Assembly (NCBI RefSeq): GCF_006517435.1
Contig: NZ_VHQG01000005.1
Location: 124,672-188,671, forward strand
Source of the DNA: Schumannella soli
GTDB lineage: Bacteria > Actinomycetota > Actinomycetes > Actinomycetales > Microbacteriaceae
Direction of reading: 5' to 3'
DNA length: 64,000 nucleotides
Shown in pieces: positions 48,580 to 57,131 of the stretch. The notes below the pieces were generated by a model. It saw nothing but the letters and a program-made list of their open reading frames with translations. It ran no database searches and had not been told where the DNA came from. The position numbers and the translations under genes are program-made. Within the stretch, counting starts at the first letter, position 1; each line of letters starts with the position of its first letter.

Positions 48580-49733
48580 GCGCGGCCTTCGCTCTGACGC
48601 GGATACTGCTCAGCTGACGCTGCGCGCTGCGGGTGACCGCGGTGATCCGCCTCAGCAGTATCCGCGGCGATCTCGCCAGTATCCGCGGAGGACGCAGCGG
48701 CGGCGCGGCCCTCGAGCTCGGCGTGGCAGCGGGTGAGGCGGGCGCGCCACCAGGCGTCGCGCTCGGGGGCGGCGGCGTGCGCCTCGAGCAGGCCGGCATC
48801 CACCTCGACCCGACGCACGGGGATCGAGCCGCCCTCGGCGCGCAGCGGCTCGCGCGTCACATCGGCGGCGAGCAGGGATGCGGTGCCGAGACCGCAGTCG
48901 TAGTCGAGCTCGGGCAGCGCGGCGGCCAGGTGCGCGCCCATCGCGAGCCCGACGCTCGTGTCGAGGGCGCTCGACACCACGGCCGGCACCCCGGCCTCCG
49001 CCACGATCCGCAACGCCGCGCGCACCCCGCCGAGCGGCTGCGCCTTCACGACGACGAGGTCGGCGGCGCCCTCGCGCACGACCGCGATTGGATCCTCGGC
49101 CTTGCGCACGCTCTCGTCGGCGGCGATCGGCAGATCCCAGTCGTGCAGGCGGGAGCGCAGCTCGGCCAGCTCGGGAACGGTCGCGCAGGGCTGCTCGAGA
49201 TACTCGAGGTCGAAGGGGGCCAGCTCGTGCGCGGCGTGCTCGGCCTCGTCGATGTTCCAGCCGCCGTTGGCATCCAGGCGGATGCGGCCCTCCGGACCGA
49301 TCGCGGCGCGCACGGCCCGCACGCGGGCGATGTCGTCGGCGAGCGTCTGGCCGCGCTCGGCGACCTTGACCTTGACCGTGCGGCAGCCGTCGTAGCGCGC
49401 GAGGATCTCGGCGACGCGGTCCGCGTCGACGGCCGGCATGGTCGCGTTGACGGGGATGCGGTCGCGGAGAAGGGCGGGGTGGTCTGGGGTGGCGTCGACG
49501 TCGCTCCAGCCGAAGTCGAGCGCGGCGGCGAGCCAGGTCGCGGCCTCCGCGTCGTCGTACTCGGCGAAGGGCGAGAACTCGGTCCAGCCGGCGGGGCCCC
49601 GCAGCAGCAGCGCCTCGCGCACGTCGATCCCGCGGAACCGCGTCGCGAGCGGCAGTGCCACGACGCGCGCCGCGGCGAGCAGCTCGTCGAGCGGGGGGAG
49701 CGCGGCGGCCCCGGACTGCGCAGCATCGGACAT
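48576..49733 (-). CDS. menC: o-succinylbenzoate synthase
   Basis: Enolase-superfamily dehydratase of menaquinone synthesis, 385 aa. Catalytic K121/K123 (TVKVKVAE), metal ligands D154 (LDANGGWN), E180 (EQP) and D206 (ADES), second base K230 (VVVKAQP). The last ~40 residues, after AELEGRAAA, are encoded by an inverted-repeat element and look non-native. ATG 49733 lies 7 nt from CACACT, a weak leaderless-type -10. Confidence 0.92.
   Translation of the reverse strand: MSDAAQSGAAALPPLDELLAAARVVALPLATRFRGIDVREALLLRGPAGWTEFSPFAEYDDAEAATWLAAALDFGWSDVDATPDHPALLRDRIPVNATMPAVDADRVAEILARYDGCRTVKVKVAERGQTLADDIARVRAVRAAIGPEGRIRLDANGGWNIDEAEHAAHELAPFDLEYLEQPCATVPELAELRSRLHDWDLPIAADESVRKAEDPIAVVREGAADLVVVKAQPLGGVRAALRIVAEAGVPAVVSSALDTSVGLAMGAHLAAALPELDYDCGLGTASLLAADVTREPLRAEGGSIPVRRVEVDAGLLEAHAAAPERDAWWRARLTRCHAELEGRAAAASSADTGEIAADTAEADHRGHPQRAASAEQYPRQSEGRA
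48599..48688. repeat. inverted/direct repeat element inside the menC 3' end
   Basis: GCGGATACTGCT (48599-48610) is the exact complement of AGCAGTATCCGC (48654-48665), and CAGTATCCGCGG occurs directly repeated at 48656-48667 and 48677-48688. It lies within the final menC codons and appears to have lengthened the protein tail. Confidence 0.6.
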
Positions 49734-49811
49734 GCGAGTCAGTGTGCCACGCGCGCCCACCGCGCCGGAGTCCGGCCTGCGCGGGCCGGAGGGGGCTCGG
49801 GGCGACGGAAG

Positions 49812-49817
49812 TAGGCT
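49812..49817 (+). promoter_or_regulatory. leaderless -10 element of the 49825 gene and menB
   Basis: TAGGCT followed by 7 nt and ATG 49825. Confidence 0.6.
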
Positions 49818-49824
49818 GGATGCG

Positions 49825-50796
49825 ATGAGCGATCAGCAGTCGAACGCGCCGGCGCCGCAGCCCGGTCACGAGCGCTACGCCGCTCCGCAGTTCACCGGGC
49901 CGCAGCCGCCGGTGGGCCCCGACGGGCTACCCGTGGCGCCGTCCCAGCCCGAGCAGGCCGGATGGGGGCAGTCGGTGCCGCAGCCTGCGCCCGCGCAGCC
50001 GACCCAGCCGCCGTTCTCGGCGGCGCCGAGTCAGCCGGGCGCTGTACAGCAGCCGGGTGCCCAGCCGCAGTTCTCCGCTCCGCCGAGCCAGCCAGGCCCC
50101 GCGCCCCAGTTCGCCGCACCTGCGGCGGGGCAGTTCCCGCAGCAGCCTTTCCCGCAGCAGGCCGCGCCCCAGCAGCCTTTCCCGCAGCAGGCCGCGCCCC
50201 AGCAGCCCGTGCCCCACCAGCCCGTGCCGCATCCGACCGCAGCTCCCGCGACGCCGGCGCGCGGGGTCACCGCGGTCGCCCCGGAGGGATTCGGGGTGCA
50301 GCCGGCTGCGCCGGCGCCCGTCGCCCCTACCCAGCACACCGGTCCCGCCCCGCACACCGCCCCCGTCCAGCGCACCGGCCCCGCCCCGGCGCAGTACCGC
50401 GCTCCGGAGGCGCCGCGGGCCCCGCTGCTGCAGGCGACGCCGCAGTTCACCGGGCCGCAGCCGTCCCTCGCATCCGGTACGGCCGTCGATCCGAGCGCGG
50501 ACGCCGACGCGGCGACGAGCGCCGCGAAGCCGAAGCGCGCGACCGGAGTGATCGCCATCCTCTTCGTGCTCGCGATGGTGCTCGCTACCGTGATCGGCAT
50601 CGGCGTCGCGGCCGAGTCGGCCACGGCCGCGATCGTGTGGTCGATCATCGCGATCGGATGCGGTGTCGCCGCGATCGCGGTCGGGCTGACGGCGACGATC
50701 CTCGGCCGGGGGCGCGCCCTCGGCATCCTCGCGATGATCCTCGGCGTGGTGCTCAACCCGCCGGTCGTCGCTCTCGTCACGAATCTGGGGAGCTGA
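49825..50796 (+). CDS. Pro/Gln-rich membrane protein with DUF4190-like helices
   Basis: 323 aa. Residues 1-~235 are disordered Pro/Gln/Ala sequence, including two exact 30-bp tandem units (QQPFPQQAAP, 50140-50199). The C-terminal ~80 residues hold two or three membrane helices (GVIAILFVLAMVLATVIGIGVAA, IVWSIIAIGCGVAAIAVGL, ALGILAMILGVVLNPPVVALV). Its stop overlaps the menB start (TGATG). Function unknown; probably a membrane organising or scaffold protein. Confidence 0.75.
   Translation: MSDQQSNAPAPQPGHERYAAPQFTGPQPPVGPDGLPVAPSQPEQAGWGQSVPQPAPAQPTQPPFSAAPSQPGAVQQPGAQPQFSAPPSQPGPAPQFAAPAAGQFPQQPFPQQAAPQQPFPQQAAPQQPVPHQPVPHPTAAPATPARGVTAVAPEGFGVQPAAPAPVAPTQHTGPAPHTAPVQRTGPAPAQYRAPEAPRAPLLQATPQFTGPQPSLASGTAVDPSADADAATSAAKPKRATGVIAILFVLAMVLATVIGIGVAAESATAAIVWSIIAIGCGVAAIAVGLTATILGRGRALGILAMILGVVLNPPVVALVTNLGS
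50140..50199 (+). repeat. two exact 30-bp tandem repeats
   Basis: In-frame repeat coding QQPFPQQAAP twice inside the Pro/Gln-rich domain, with a third partial unit following. Likely to vary in number between strains. Confidence 0.75.
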
Positions 50797-51806
50797 TGAG
50801 CGACACCGCCGACCCGAACGCCGCCGACCCGAACAGCGCCGACCCGAACGCCACCGACCGAAGCTCCGCCGAGTCGAGCGCCGCATCCGCCTCGCCCCGC
50901 TTCGTCTCCGACCTCTTCGACGCCGAGCTCTGGCGCGAGGTCGACGGCTTCGGCGACCTGACCGACATCACCTACCACCACGACACGACCGGACGCATCG
51001 CCCGCGTCGCCTTCGACCGCCCCGAGGTGCGCAACGCGTTCCGCCCGCACACGGTCGACGAGCTCGCGGCGGCGCTCGACGACGCCCGCCAGAACCCGCG
51101 CATCGGCGTCGTGCTGATCACCGGCAACGGGCCGAGCCCGAAAGACGGCGGATGGGCGTTCTGCTCCGGCGGCGACCAGCGCATCCGCGGCCGCGACGGC
51201 TACAAGTACTCCGATCAGGAGGCCGCGGTCACGCCCGAGGGGCGGGCGCGCGCCGGCCGCCTGCACATCCTCGAGGTGCAGCGGCTCATCCGCTTCATGC
51301 CGAAGGTCGTCATCGCGGTCGTTCCGGGCTGGGCGGCCGGCGGCGGCCACTCGCTGCACGTCGTCTGCGACCTCACGATCGCGAGCCGCGAGCACGGCCT
51401 CTTCAAGCAGACGGATGCGGATGTCGGCAGCTTCGACGCCGGCTACGGCAGCGCCTACTTCGCGAAGCAGGTCGGGCAGAAGTTCGCCCGCGAGGTGTTC
51501 TTCCTCGCGGAGACCTACGACGCGCAGCGGGCGCTCGAGATGGGCGCCGTGAACCGGGTCGTGCCGCACGCCGAGCTCGAGTCGACGGCGGTCGAGTGGG
51601 CGCGCACGATCCTCGGCAAGAGCCCGACCGCGATCCGCATGCTCAAGTTCGCCATGAACGCGACCGACGACGGGATGGTCGGCCAGCAGATCTTCGCCGG
51701 CGAGACGACCCGCCTCGCCTACGGCACCGACGAGGCCATCGAGGGGCGCGACTCCTTCCTCGAGAAGCGCGAGCCCGACTGGGCGCCGTTCCCGTGGCAC
51801 TACTGA
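50796..51806 (+). CDS. menB: 1,4-dihydroxy-2-naphthoyl-CoA synthase
   Basis: Crotonase-fold cyclase of menaquinone synthesis, 336 aa. ARVAFDRPEVRNAFRPHTVDEL, the oxyanion-hole region GGWAFCSGGDQRIRGRDGY, GWAAGGGHSLHVVCDLTIAS and SFDAGYGSAYFAKQVGQKFAREVFFLAETYDA are MenB signatures. The first ~40 residues carry an ADPN repeat and are disordered, an extension over the usual ~300 aa. Confidence 0.95.
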   Translation: MSDTADPNAADPNSADPNATDRSSAESSAASASPRFVSDLFDAELWREVDGFGDLTDITYHHDTTGRIARVAFDRPEVRNAFRPHTVDELAAALDDARQNPRIGVVLITGNGPSPKDGGWAFCSGGDQRIRGRDGYKYSDQEAAVTPEGRARAGRLHILEVQRLIRFMPKVVIAVVPGWAAGGGHSLHVVCDLTIASREHGLFKQTDADVGSFDAGYGSAYFAKQVGQKFAREVFFLAETYDAQRALEMGAVNRVVPHAELESTAVEWARTILGKSPTAIRMLKFAMNATDDGMVGQQIFAGETTRLAYGTDEAIEGRDSFLEKREPDWAPFPWHY

Positions 51807-51882
51807 GCCGGGCGATCGCGCGCGGCGCGAGTCGGGTCTCGGTTCTGGGCGCTGTCCCCGAGGCACTGCTGAGCCCCCGCTC

Positions 51883-53145
51883 ATGACCCGCCCGCTGCAG
51901 GTTCTCGAGCACGGCGCTGACGTGTTCGCGGCGCTGCGGGCAGCGCTCTCCGGCGGCCCCGCGATCCTGCCCCTGGCCGCGGGGGAGCGCGCCGACGCGC
52001 CCGCGCTCGCCGACCTGCCGGCCGAGGTCGAGCAGAAGGTCGCCCTCGTCGTGCAGACGAGCGGATCGACCGGCCGTCCGAAGCGCGTCGCGCTCTCGGC
52101 GGATGCGATCCTCGCCAACGCGGGCGCCAGCCAGGCCGCGCTCGGCGGACCGGGCCAGTGGATCCTCGCCCTGCCCACGCACTACATCGCCGGGCTGAAC
52201 GTGCTCAGCCGCTCCCTCGCCGCCGGCACCGAGCCGGTCACCGTGCCGGGTGAGCACTTCACCGCGGCGAGCTTCGTCGCGGCGGCGCGCACGCTGAGCA
52301 TCCCCGAGCGCTTCGTCGCCCTCGTGCCCGCGCAGCTGCAGACGCTGCTCGACGACCGGGCGGCGCTCGCCGAACTGCGGCGCTTCCAGCGGGTGCTCGT
52401 CGGCGGGCAGGCGACTCCCCGCGCGCTGCTGGAGCGGGCCGAGGATGCCGGCGTCGCCGTCTCACGCAGCTACGGCTCCAGCGAGACGAGCGGCGGCTGC
52501 GTCTACGACGGCGTGCCGATCGGCACGACCGCCGTGCGGATCGTCGACGGCGAGGTGCAGCTCGGCGGGCCGAGCCTCGCCGAGGGCTACCTCGGCGATC
52601 CCGAGCTCACCGCCGACCGCTTCGTGACCGACGCGGGCCAGCGCTGGTACCGCACGGCCGACGGCGGCCGCCTCGAGCCGCTGGGGGATGCCGCTACCGG
52701 GTCGACGTCCGGGCCCGCGCCCGAGAAGGCGTCCGATGTGGCAGCGCGGCTCGACGTCGCAGCGCCGTCCGCCGCCGCGCCGGCCTCCGCATCCGCCCTC
52801 GTGCGCCTGGTCGTGACCGGCCGCCTTGATGACGTGATCATCTCCGGCGGCGTCAAGGTGGCGCTCGCGGCGGTCGAGCGAGCGCTGCGCGAGCTTCCGG
52901 GGCTGACGGATGCGGTGGTCGTCGCCGCCGCGGACGAGCGCTGGGGCGAGGTCCCCGTCGCCTTCACCGCCGCGGCCGCCGAACTGGTCGACGACGCCGC
53001 GCTCGCGGACGCGATCGCCGAGGTGGGGCGTCGTCTGGGGGCGGCGTCGCGTCCGCGCGTGATCGTGCGGCGTGCACCCCTGCCGCTGCTGGCGAGCGGG
53101 AAGCCGGATCGTGCGGCGCTGCGCCGCGAGGCCGCCGCGCGCTGA
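51883..53145 (+). CDS. menE: o-succinylbenzoate-CoA ligase
   Basis: AMP-forming acyl-CoA ligase, 420 aa. P-loop TSGSTGRPK (59-67), SYGSSETSGGCVYDG adenylation motif, GRLDDVIISGGVKV hinge and catalytic K407 in LASGKPDR. A low-complexity insertion (GDAATGSTSGPAPEKAS… to ~305) separates the two subdomains. Its place between menB and menA supports the MenE assignment over a generic ligase. Confidence 0.92.
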   Translation: MTRPLQVLEHGADVFAALRAALSGGPAILPLAAGERADAPALADLPAEVEQKVALVVQTSGSTGRPKRVALSADAILANAGASQAALGGPGQWILALPTHYIAGLNVLSRSLAAGTEPVTVPGEHFTAASFVAAARTLSIPERFVALVPAQLQTLLDDRAALAELRRFQRVLVGGQATPRALLERAEDAGVAVSRSYGSSETSGGCVYDGVPIGTTAVRIVDGEVQLGGPSLAEGYLGDPELTADRFVTDAGQRWYRTADGGRLEPLGDAATGSTSGPAPEKASDVAARLDVAAPSAAAPASASALVRLVVTGRLDDVIISGGVKVALAAVERALRELPGLTDAVVVAAADERWGEVPVAFTAAAAELVDDAALADAIAEVGRRLGAASRPRVIVRRAPLPLLASGKPDRAALRREAAAR

Positions 53146-53168
53146 CGCGTCGCCGCCACTCGGCCGAG

Positions 53169-53234
53169 CGCCGCGCGATCTCGGCGGCGCCGCACCATAT
53201 CGTGCGGCGAAGCCAGGATCGCCGCGCGATCCTG
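53169..53234. repeat. dispersed palindromic intergenic repeat, copy 2
   Basis: Inverted relative to 3828-3893 and alignable over 66 bp without gaps. It includes a CGCCGCAC-N6-GTGCGGCG hairpin (53188-53209) and the 21-bp core (53214-53234). Located between menE and menA. Confidence 0.7.
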
Positions 53235-53279
53235 CACCGAGCCCGGGGCGGAGCTCGTGGGGGTCATCGACGCACCGCC

Positions 53280-53285
53280 TAGGAT
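53280..53285 (+). promoter_or_regulatory. leaderless -10 element of menA
   Basis: TAGGAT followed by 7 nt and GTG 53293, supporting that start over ATG 53344. Confidence 0.55.
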
Positions 53286-53292
53286 TCCCCTC

Positions 53293-54477
53293 GTGGCACG
53301 ACCGAAGCAGCAGCGCATCGACCCCCGCAAGCTCGACGACGCGATGAGCGACTCATCCGCGAAGACCCCGCCGGCCCCGAAGGGCAGCGCCTCGACCGCG
53401 AAGAAGGGCGGCGCGACGCCGAAGGCGAACGGCGGCGTCACGAAGACCCGCCGCACCGCCGCAGGCCCGGCCTCGGCCGCCGCCCGCGCCGGGCGCGCCG
53501 AGAACAGGGAGGCGCGGGGCGCCGTGACCGCGACGGCCGTGCGCCCCAGCCGCAGCGGACGCCCCGGAGGGCCGCTGCCCGGAGCCCCGTCGGCTCGCAA
53601 GGCCACCGTCGGCGACTGGATCGGCGGAGCCCGCCCGCAGACCCTCGCTCTCGCGATCGCGCCGGTCGCCCTCGGCACCGCGATCGCCGGGCTCACGGCC
53701 GGCGGATGGTCGCAGCACTGGGTGCGTGCCCTCGCCTGCCTCGTCGTCGCCCTCGCGCTGCAGATCGGCGTGAACTACGCCAACGACTACTCCGACGGCG
53801 TGCGCGGAACCGACGCGGTGCGTCAAGGCCCCGCCCGTCTGGTCGGCTCGGGTCGCGCGAAGCCCCGCACGGTGCGCAACGTCGCCTTCGTGTTCTTCGG
53901 CATCGCCGCGCTGGCGGGTCTGTTCCTGACCTGGCGCAGCGGCCAGTGGTGGCTGATCGCCGTCGGCGCGGTCTGCATCGTCGCCGCCTGGTTCTACACG
54001 GGCGGCAAGCGTCCGTACGGCTACAACGCGCTCGGCGAGCTGTTCGTCTTCGTGTTCTTCGGCCTGGTCGCGACGGTCGGCACGATGTTCGTGCAGGTCG
54101 GCACGGTCGTGCCGGAGGCGTGGATCGCGGGCGTCGCGGCGGGGCTGTTCGCCTGCGCCGTGCTCATGGTCAACAACCTGCGCGACCGCGAGCAGGATGC
54201 GAAGGCCGGCAAGCGCACGCTGGCGGTGCTGATCGGCGATCTGCCGTCGCGCATCGCCTTCGCGGTGCTGCTGCTCGCGCCGTTCGGGATCAACGTCTTC
54301 TTCCTGCTGCTCTTCGACAACGCGCTCTACGTCTTCTTCGTGCTGATCGCGGCTGTGCCGGCCGTGGTCATCACGCTGACCGCGAAGACGTCGAAGGAGC
54401 TGGTGCTGGCGCTGCGCCTCAGCGTGCTGAGCTCACTCGCCTTCGGGCTGGCGCTCGCCGCGGCGATCTCCTTCTGA
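53293..54477 (+). CDS. menA: 1,4-dihydroxy-2-naphthoate polyprenyltransferase
   Basis: UbiA-superfamily membrane prenyltransferase, 394 aa, adding the polyprenyl tail to DHNA. Asp-rich motif NYANDYSDGVRGTD (from N161) and second motif NNLRDREQDAKAGKRTLAV. The first ~100 residues are a basic, disordered extension absent from typical ~300-aa MenA; ATG 53344 would remove only 17 of them. Its last 45 bp overlap the opposite-strand DUF4229 gene. Confidence 0.93.
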   Translation: MARPKQQRIDPRKLDDAMSDSSAKTPPAPKGSASTAKKGGATPKANGGVTKTRRTAAGPASAAARAGRAENREARGAVTATAVRPSRSGRPGGPLPGAPSARKATVGDWIGGARPQTLALAIAPVALGTAIAGLTAGGWSQHWVRALACLVVALALQIGVNYANDYSDGVRGTDAVRQGPARLVGSGRAKPRTVRNVAFVFFGIAALAGLFLTWRSGQWWLIAVGAVCIVAAWFYTGGKRPYGYNALGELFVFVFFGLVATVGTMFVQVGTVVPEAWIAGVAAGLFACAVLMVNNLRDREQDAKAGKRTLAVLIGDLPSRIAFAVLLLAPFGINVFFLLLFDNALYVFFVLIAAVPAVVITLTAKTSKELVLALRLSVLSSLAFGLALAAAISF

Positions 54478-54786
54478 CGCCGGCGCGGTCGCCGCGTCGG
54501 ACGCGGGCGTCGCGGCCGCCTCGGACGCCGGGCCCGCCGCATCCTCGACATCGTCCTCGGCGTCGTCTTCCACCGACTCGTCGGTCGCACGGCGCGGCTT
54601 CCGGTTCGCGAGCTGCGTCGCGACCGCGTCGCGCTGCCCGCGGAAGAAGATGACGCCGACGCAGAAGCCGACGACCGCGGCGATCAGCCCGGCCCACAGG
54701 TAGTGGAAGCCGAGCAGGAGGAGCACGGCGAAGACGAGGGCGAAGACGCCGACGCGGATGAGGGCGTAGCGCAACCAGGCGGGCAT
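54433..54786 (-). CDS. DUF4229-type small membrane protein
   Basis: 117 aa. Two helices (YALIRVGVFALVFAVLLLLGFHYL and AGLIAAVVGFCVGVIFF) then a charged acidic/Ala-rich tail. This matches the DUF4229 proteins that sit beside menA/menD in many actinobacteria. Its 3' end is antisense to the last 45 bp of menA. Leaderless start TACACT-N6-ATG. Confidence 0.8.
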   Translation of the reverse strand: MPAWLRYALIRVGVFALVFAVLLLLGFHYLWAGLIAAVVGFCVGVIFFRGQRDAVATQLANRKPRRATDESVEDDAEDDVEDAAGPASEAAATPASDAATAPASEGDRRGERQPEGE

Positions 54787-54792
54787 CCCCCC

Positions 54793-54798
54793 AGTGTA
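54793..54798 (-). promoter_or_regulatory. leaderless -10 element of the DUF4229 gene
   Basis: TACACT on the minus strand, 6 nt from ATG 54786. Confidence 0.6.
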
Positions 54799-54910
54799 GG
54801 AACCCGCAGCAGGGAGTCCGCCCGGCGCCGCCGCCGGGCGGACTCACGCTCGACAGGCGGATGGTCCGGTCCCGCGGGACATCCCGGACGCCGCTCCCAT
54901 GGGCGCCGCG

Positions 54911-54916
54911 TAGGAT
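54911..54916 (+). promoter_or_regulatory. leaderless -10 element of the PLDc_N gene and menD
   Basis: TAGGAT followed by 6 nt and ATG 54923. Confidence 0.6.
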
Positions 54917-54922
54917 GCGCCC

Positions 54923-55306
54923 ATGAAGTTCTACGCCGTGCTGACGATCCTCTCGATCGTGCTCGCGGTGGCGGCGATCGTCGATATCGCCCGGATCGAA
55001 GAGAACCGGGTGCAGCACCTGCCGAAGTTCGTGTGGATCGTGATCTCGATCCTGCTGAGCATCGTCGGCCCCCTGCTGTGGTTCCTCGTCGGCCGCGAGC
55101 GCTCTGCCGGTCGCGCCGCCCGCCAGGCCCGCGAGTCGGGTCACCCGGTCGGAACCGGCTCGCTGCGACTGACCCGTGTCGTCGCCCCGGACGACGACCC
55201 CGACTTCCTGCTCCAGCTGCGCAAGGAGCACGAGCAGGAGGAGCGCATCCGCAAGCTCGAGGAGAAGCTCGCCGAGCTCGACGATGACAGCAAGCCGAAG
55301 GACTGA
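54923..55306 (+). CDS. PLDc_N-domain membrane protein
   Basis: 127 aa. The first ~60 residues form the two-helix PLDc_N motif (YAVLTILSIVLAVAAIVDIAR and KFVWIVISILLSIVGPLLWFLVGR), followed by a charged coiled-coil tail (LLQLRKEHEQEERIRKLEEKLAELDDD). Members are common beside menaquinone and respiratory genes. Its end overlaps menD by 23 bp. Confidence 0.85.
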   Translation: MKFYAVLTILSIVLAVAAIVDIARIEENRVQHLPKFVWIVISILLSIVGPLLWFLVGRERSAGRAARQARESGHPVGTGSLRLTRVVAPDDDPDFLLQLRKEHEQEERIRKLEEKLAELDDDSKPKD

Positions 55307-57131
55307 CGCGCCGGCGAGCGCGTTCGCGGCACGACTTCTGCGGGGCCTGATCGGCCTCGGCGTGCGCGATCTGGTTCTCTGCCCGGGTTCGCGATCGCAG
55401 GCGCTGGCGCTCGCCGCCGCCGAGTTCGAACGGGCCGGAGCCCTCACGCTGCACGTGCGCATCGACGAGCGCGGAGCCGGGTTCCTCGCGCTCGGTCTCG
55501 CGGTCGAGACCGGACGCCCGGTGCCCGTCGTCATGACGAGCGGAACGGCCGTCGCCGAGCTGCATCCCGCCGTGCTGGAGGCCTCGCACTCCGGCGTTCC
55601 GCTGCTCGTGCTGAGCGCCGACCGGCCCGCCGAGCTGCGCGGGCGCGGCACGAACCAGACGACGGTGCAGCCGGGCCTGTTCGGCTCTGCGGTGCGGGCC
55701 GCGTGGGATGTGCCGGCGCCCGATGCCGATACCGACATCGCGGGCGAGGTGGATGCGCTGGTCGCCCGGGTCGAGGCGGCGCTCGCCGCGCCGGTCGGCG
55801 GCGCCCGCGTCGCCGACCTCGACGGGGACGGCGCGGCGGCACCCGAGGGGACCGGCGTCGGACCGGGACCGCTGCACCTGAATCTGCAGTTCCGCGAGCC
55901 GCTGTCGAGCGCGCTCCCGGCGGAGCAGCTGCGGCTCGCGCGCGAGCTCGCCGCCGCGGTCGACGCCGACGTCGCGCCCGAAGCCGCAGCGCCCCGCGCA
56001 TCCGCCGCAGCCCTCGTGCTGCACCCCGAGCCGGGCACCGTCGTGATCGCGGGGGCACGCGCGGGGGCGCGCGCCGAGCGTCTCGCCCGCGAGCTCGGAG
56101 CGCCGCTGCTGGCCGAGGTGTCGAGCGGAGCCCGCTTCGGACCGAACGCCGTGCCCGCCTACCGTGCGCTGCTCGACGAGCCCGGCTTCGGCGACGAGAT
56201 CCGCCGCGCGATCGTGCTCGGCCAGCCGACGCTGAGCCGCCAGGTGCCCGCGCTGCTCGGCCGGTCCGACGTCGAGACGATCGTCGTGCGCGCCCCGGGG
56301 CGCGACGCCTATGACCCGCATGGCACTGCACGCATCCTCGACGGCTCGGCCGAGATCCTCGTCGAGGGCGAGCTGCCCGCCGACACCCGCGCCTGGGTCG
56401 GCCGCTGGGTCTTCGCCTCGCGCGCCCTGCTCGAGCAGCGCGCCGAGGAGGCCGGCGCGATCGATCCGCCCGCCGCGATCGACAGCACCGACTACCGCGA
56501 GCGCGCGGCGTTCGCCCGCTCGCAGCTCGAGCGGATGCGGCGCCCGGTCACCCGCGACGAGCTCGTCGGCGCGGTCTGGGCGGCCACCTGGCCGCACGAC
56601 CGACTCGTGCTCGCGGCGTCGCGCCTGATCCGCGTCGCCGACGACACGGTGCCGGGGCGTCGCATCCGCGTGCACGCCAACCGCGGTCTCGCCGGCATCG
56701 ACGGCACGGTCGCGACCGCGCTCGGCATCGCGGCGGCATCGCAGCGCCCCCCGCGCGGAGCAGGCGCCGACGACCCGGCGGCGCCTGCCGCTCGTGCCGC
56801 CGTCGGCACGACCCGGCTGATCATCGGCGACCTCGCGCTGCTGCACGACGCGGGATCGCTCGCGCTGCCGGCGGGGGAGTCGAGGCCGCGCATCCAGGTC
56901 ATCGTCGGCGACGACGGGGGCGGCACGATCTTCGACGGGCTCGAGGTCGCGCGCTCGGCGGACGCGCAGCTCTTCGACCGTGTGCAGCTGACACCGCAGC
57001 CGGTCGACCTCGAGGCGCTCGCCCGGGCCTACGGCTGGGAGTTCCGCCGGATCGCGAACCGCGGCGAGCTGGATGAGGCGTTCACGGCGTCGCCGGGTCC
57101 GACGCTGATCGCGGTGCCGCTGACTCGCTGA
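55284..57131 (+). CDS. menD: SEPHCHC synthase
   Basis: Thiamine-diphosphate enzyme joining isochorismate and 2-oxoglutarate, 615 aa. LVLCPGSRSQALALAA (30-45), catalytic Glu62 in RIDERGAGFLALGLA, VVMTSGTAVAELHPAVLEA, SADRPAELRGRGTNQTTVQPGLFG and the ThDP region IIGDLALLHDAGSL are all MenD hallmarks. The start at ATG 55284 overlaps the previous gene. menF and the final methyltransferase are not in the window. Confidence 0.94.
   Translation: MTASRRTDAPASAFAARLLRGLIGLGVRDLVLCPGSRSQALALAAAEFERAGALTLHVRIDERGAGFLALGLAVETGRPVPVVMTSGTAVAELHPAVLEASHSGVPLLVLSADRPAELRGRGTNQTTVQPGLFGSAVRAAWDVPAPDADTDIAGEVDALVARVEAALAAPVGGARVADLDGDGAAAPEGTGVGPGPLHLNLQFREPLSSALPAEQLRLARELAAAVDADVAPEAAAPRASAAALVLHPEPGTVVIAGARAGARAERLARELGAPLLAEVSSGARFGPNAVPAYRALLDEPGFGDEIRRAIVLGQPTLSRQVPALLGRSDVETIVVRAPGRDAYDPHGTARILDGSAEILVEGELPADTRAWVGRWVFASRALLEQRAEEAGAIDPPAAIDSTDYRERAAFARSQLERMRRPVTRDELVGAVWAATWPHDRLVLAASRLIRVADDTVPGRRIRVHANRGLAGIDGTVATALGIAAASQRPPRGAGADDPAAPAARAAVGTTRLIIGDLALLHDAGSLALPAGESRPRIQVIVGDDGGGTIFDGLEVARSADAQLFDRVQLTPQPVDLEALARAYGWEFRRIANRGELDEAFTASPGPTLIAVPLTR

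Noticed and set aside
50140-50199. Tandem 30-bp repeats as a CRISPR-like or regulatory array
   Set aside because: They are in-frame, contiguous and encode QQPFPQQAAP; this is a protein low-complexity repeat.
54433-54477. menA/DUF4229 3' overlap as an antisense regulatory device
   Set aside because: A 45-bp tail-to-tail overlap is common in compact genomes and nothing else suggests regulation.
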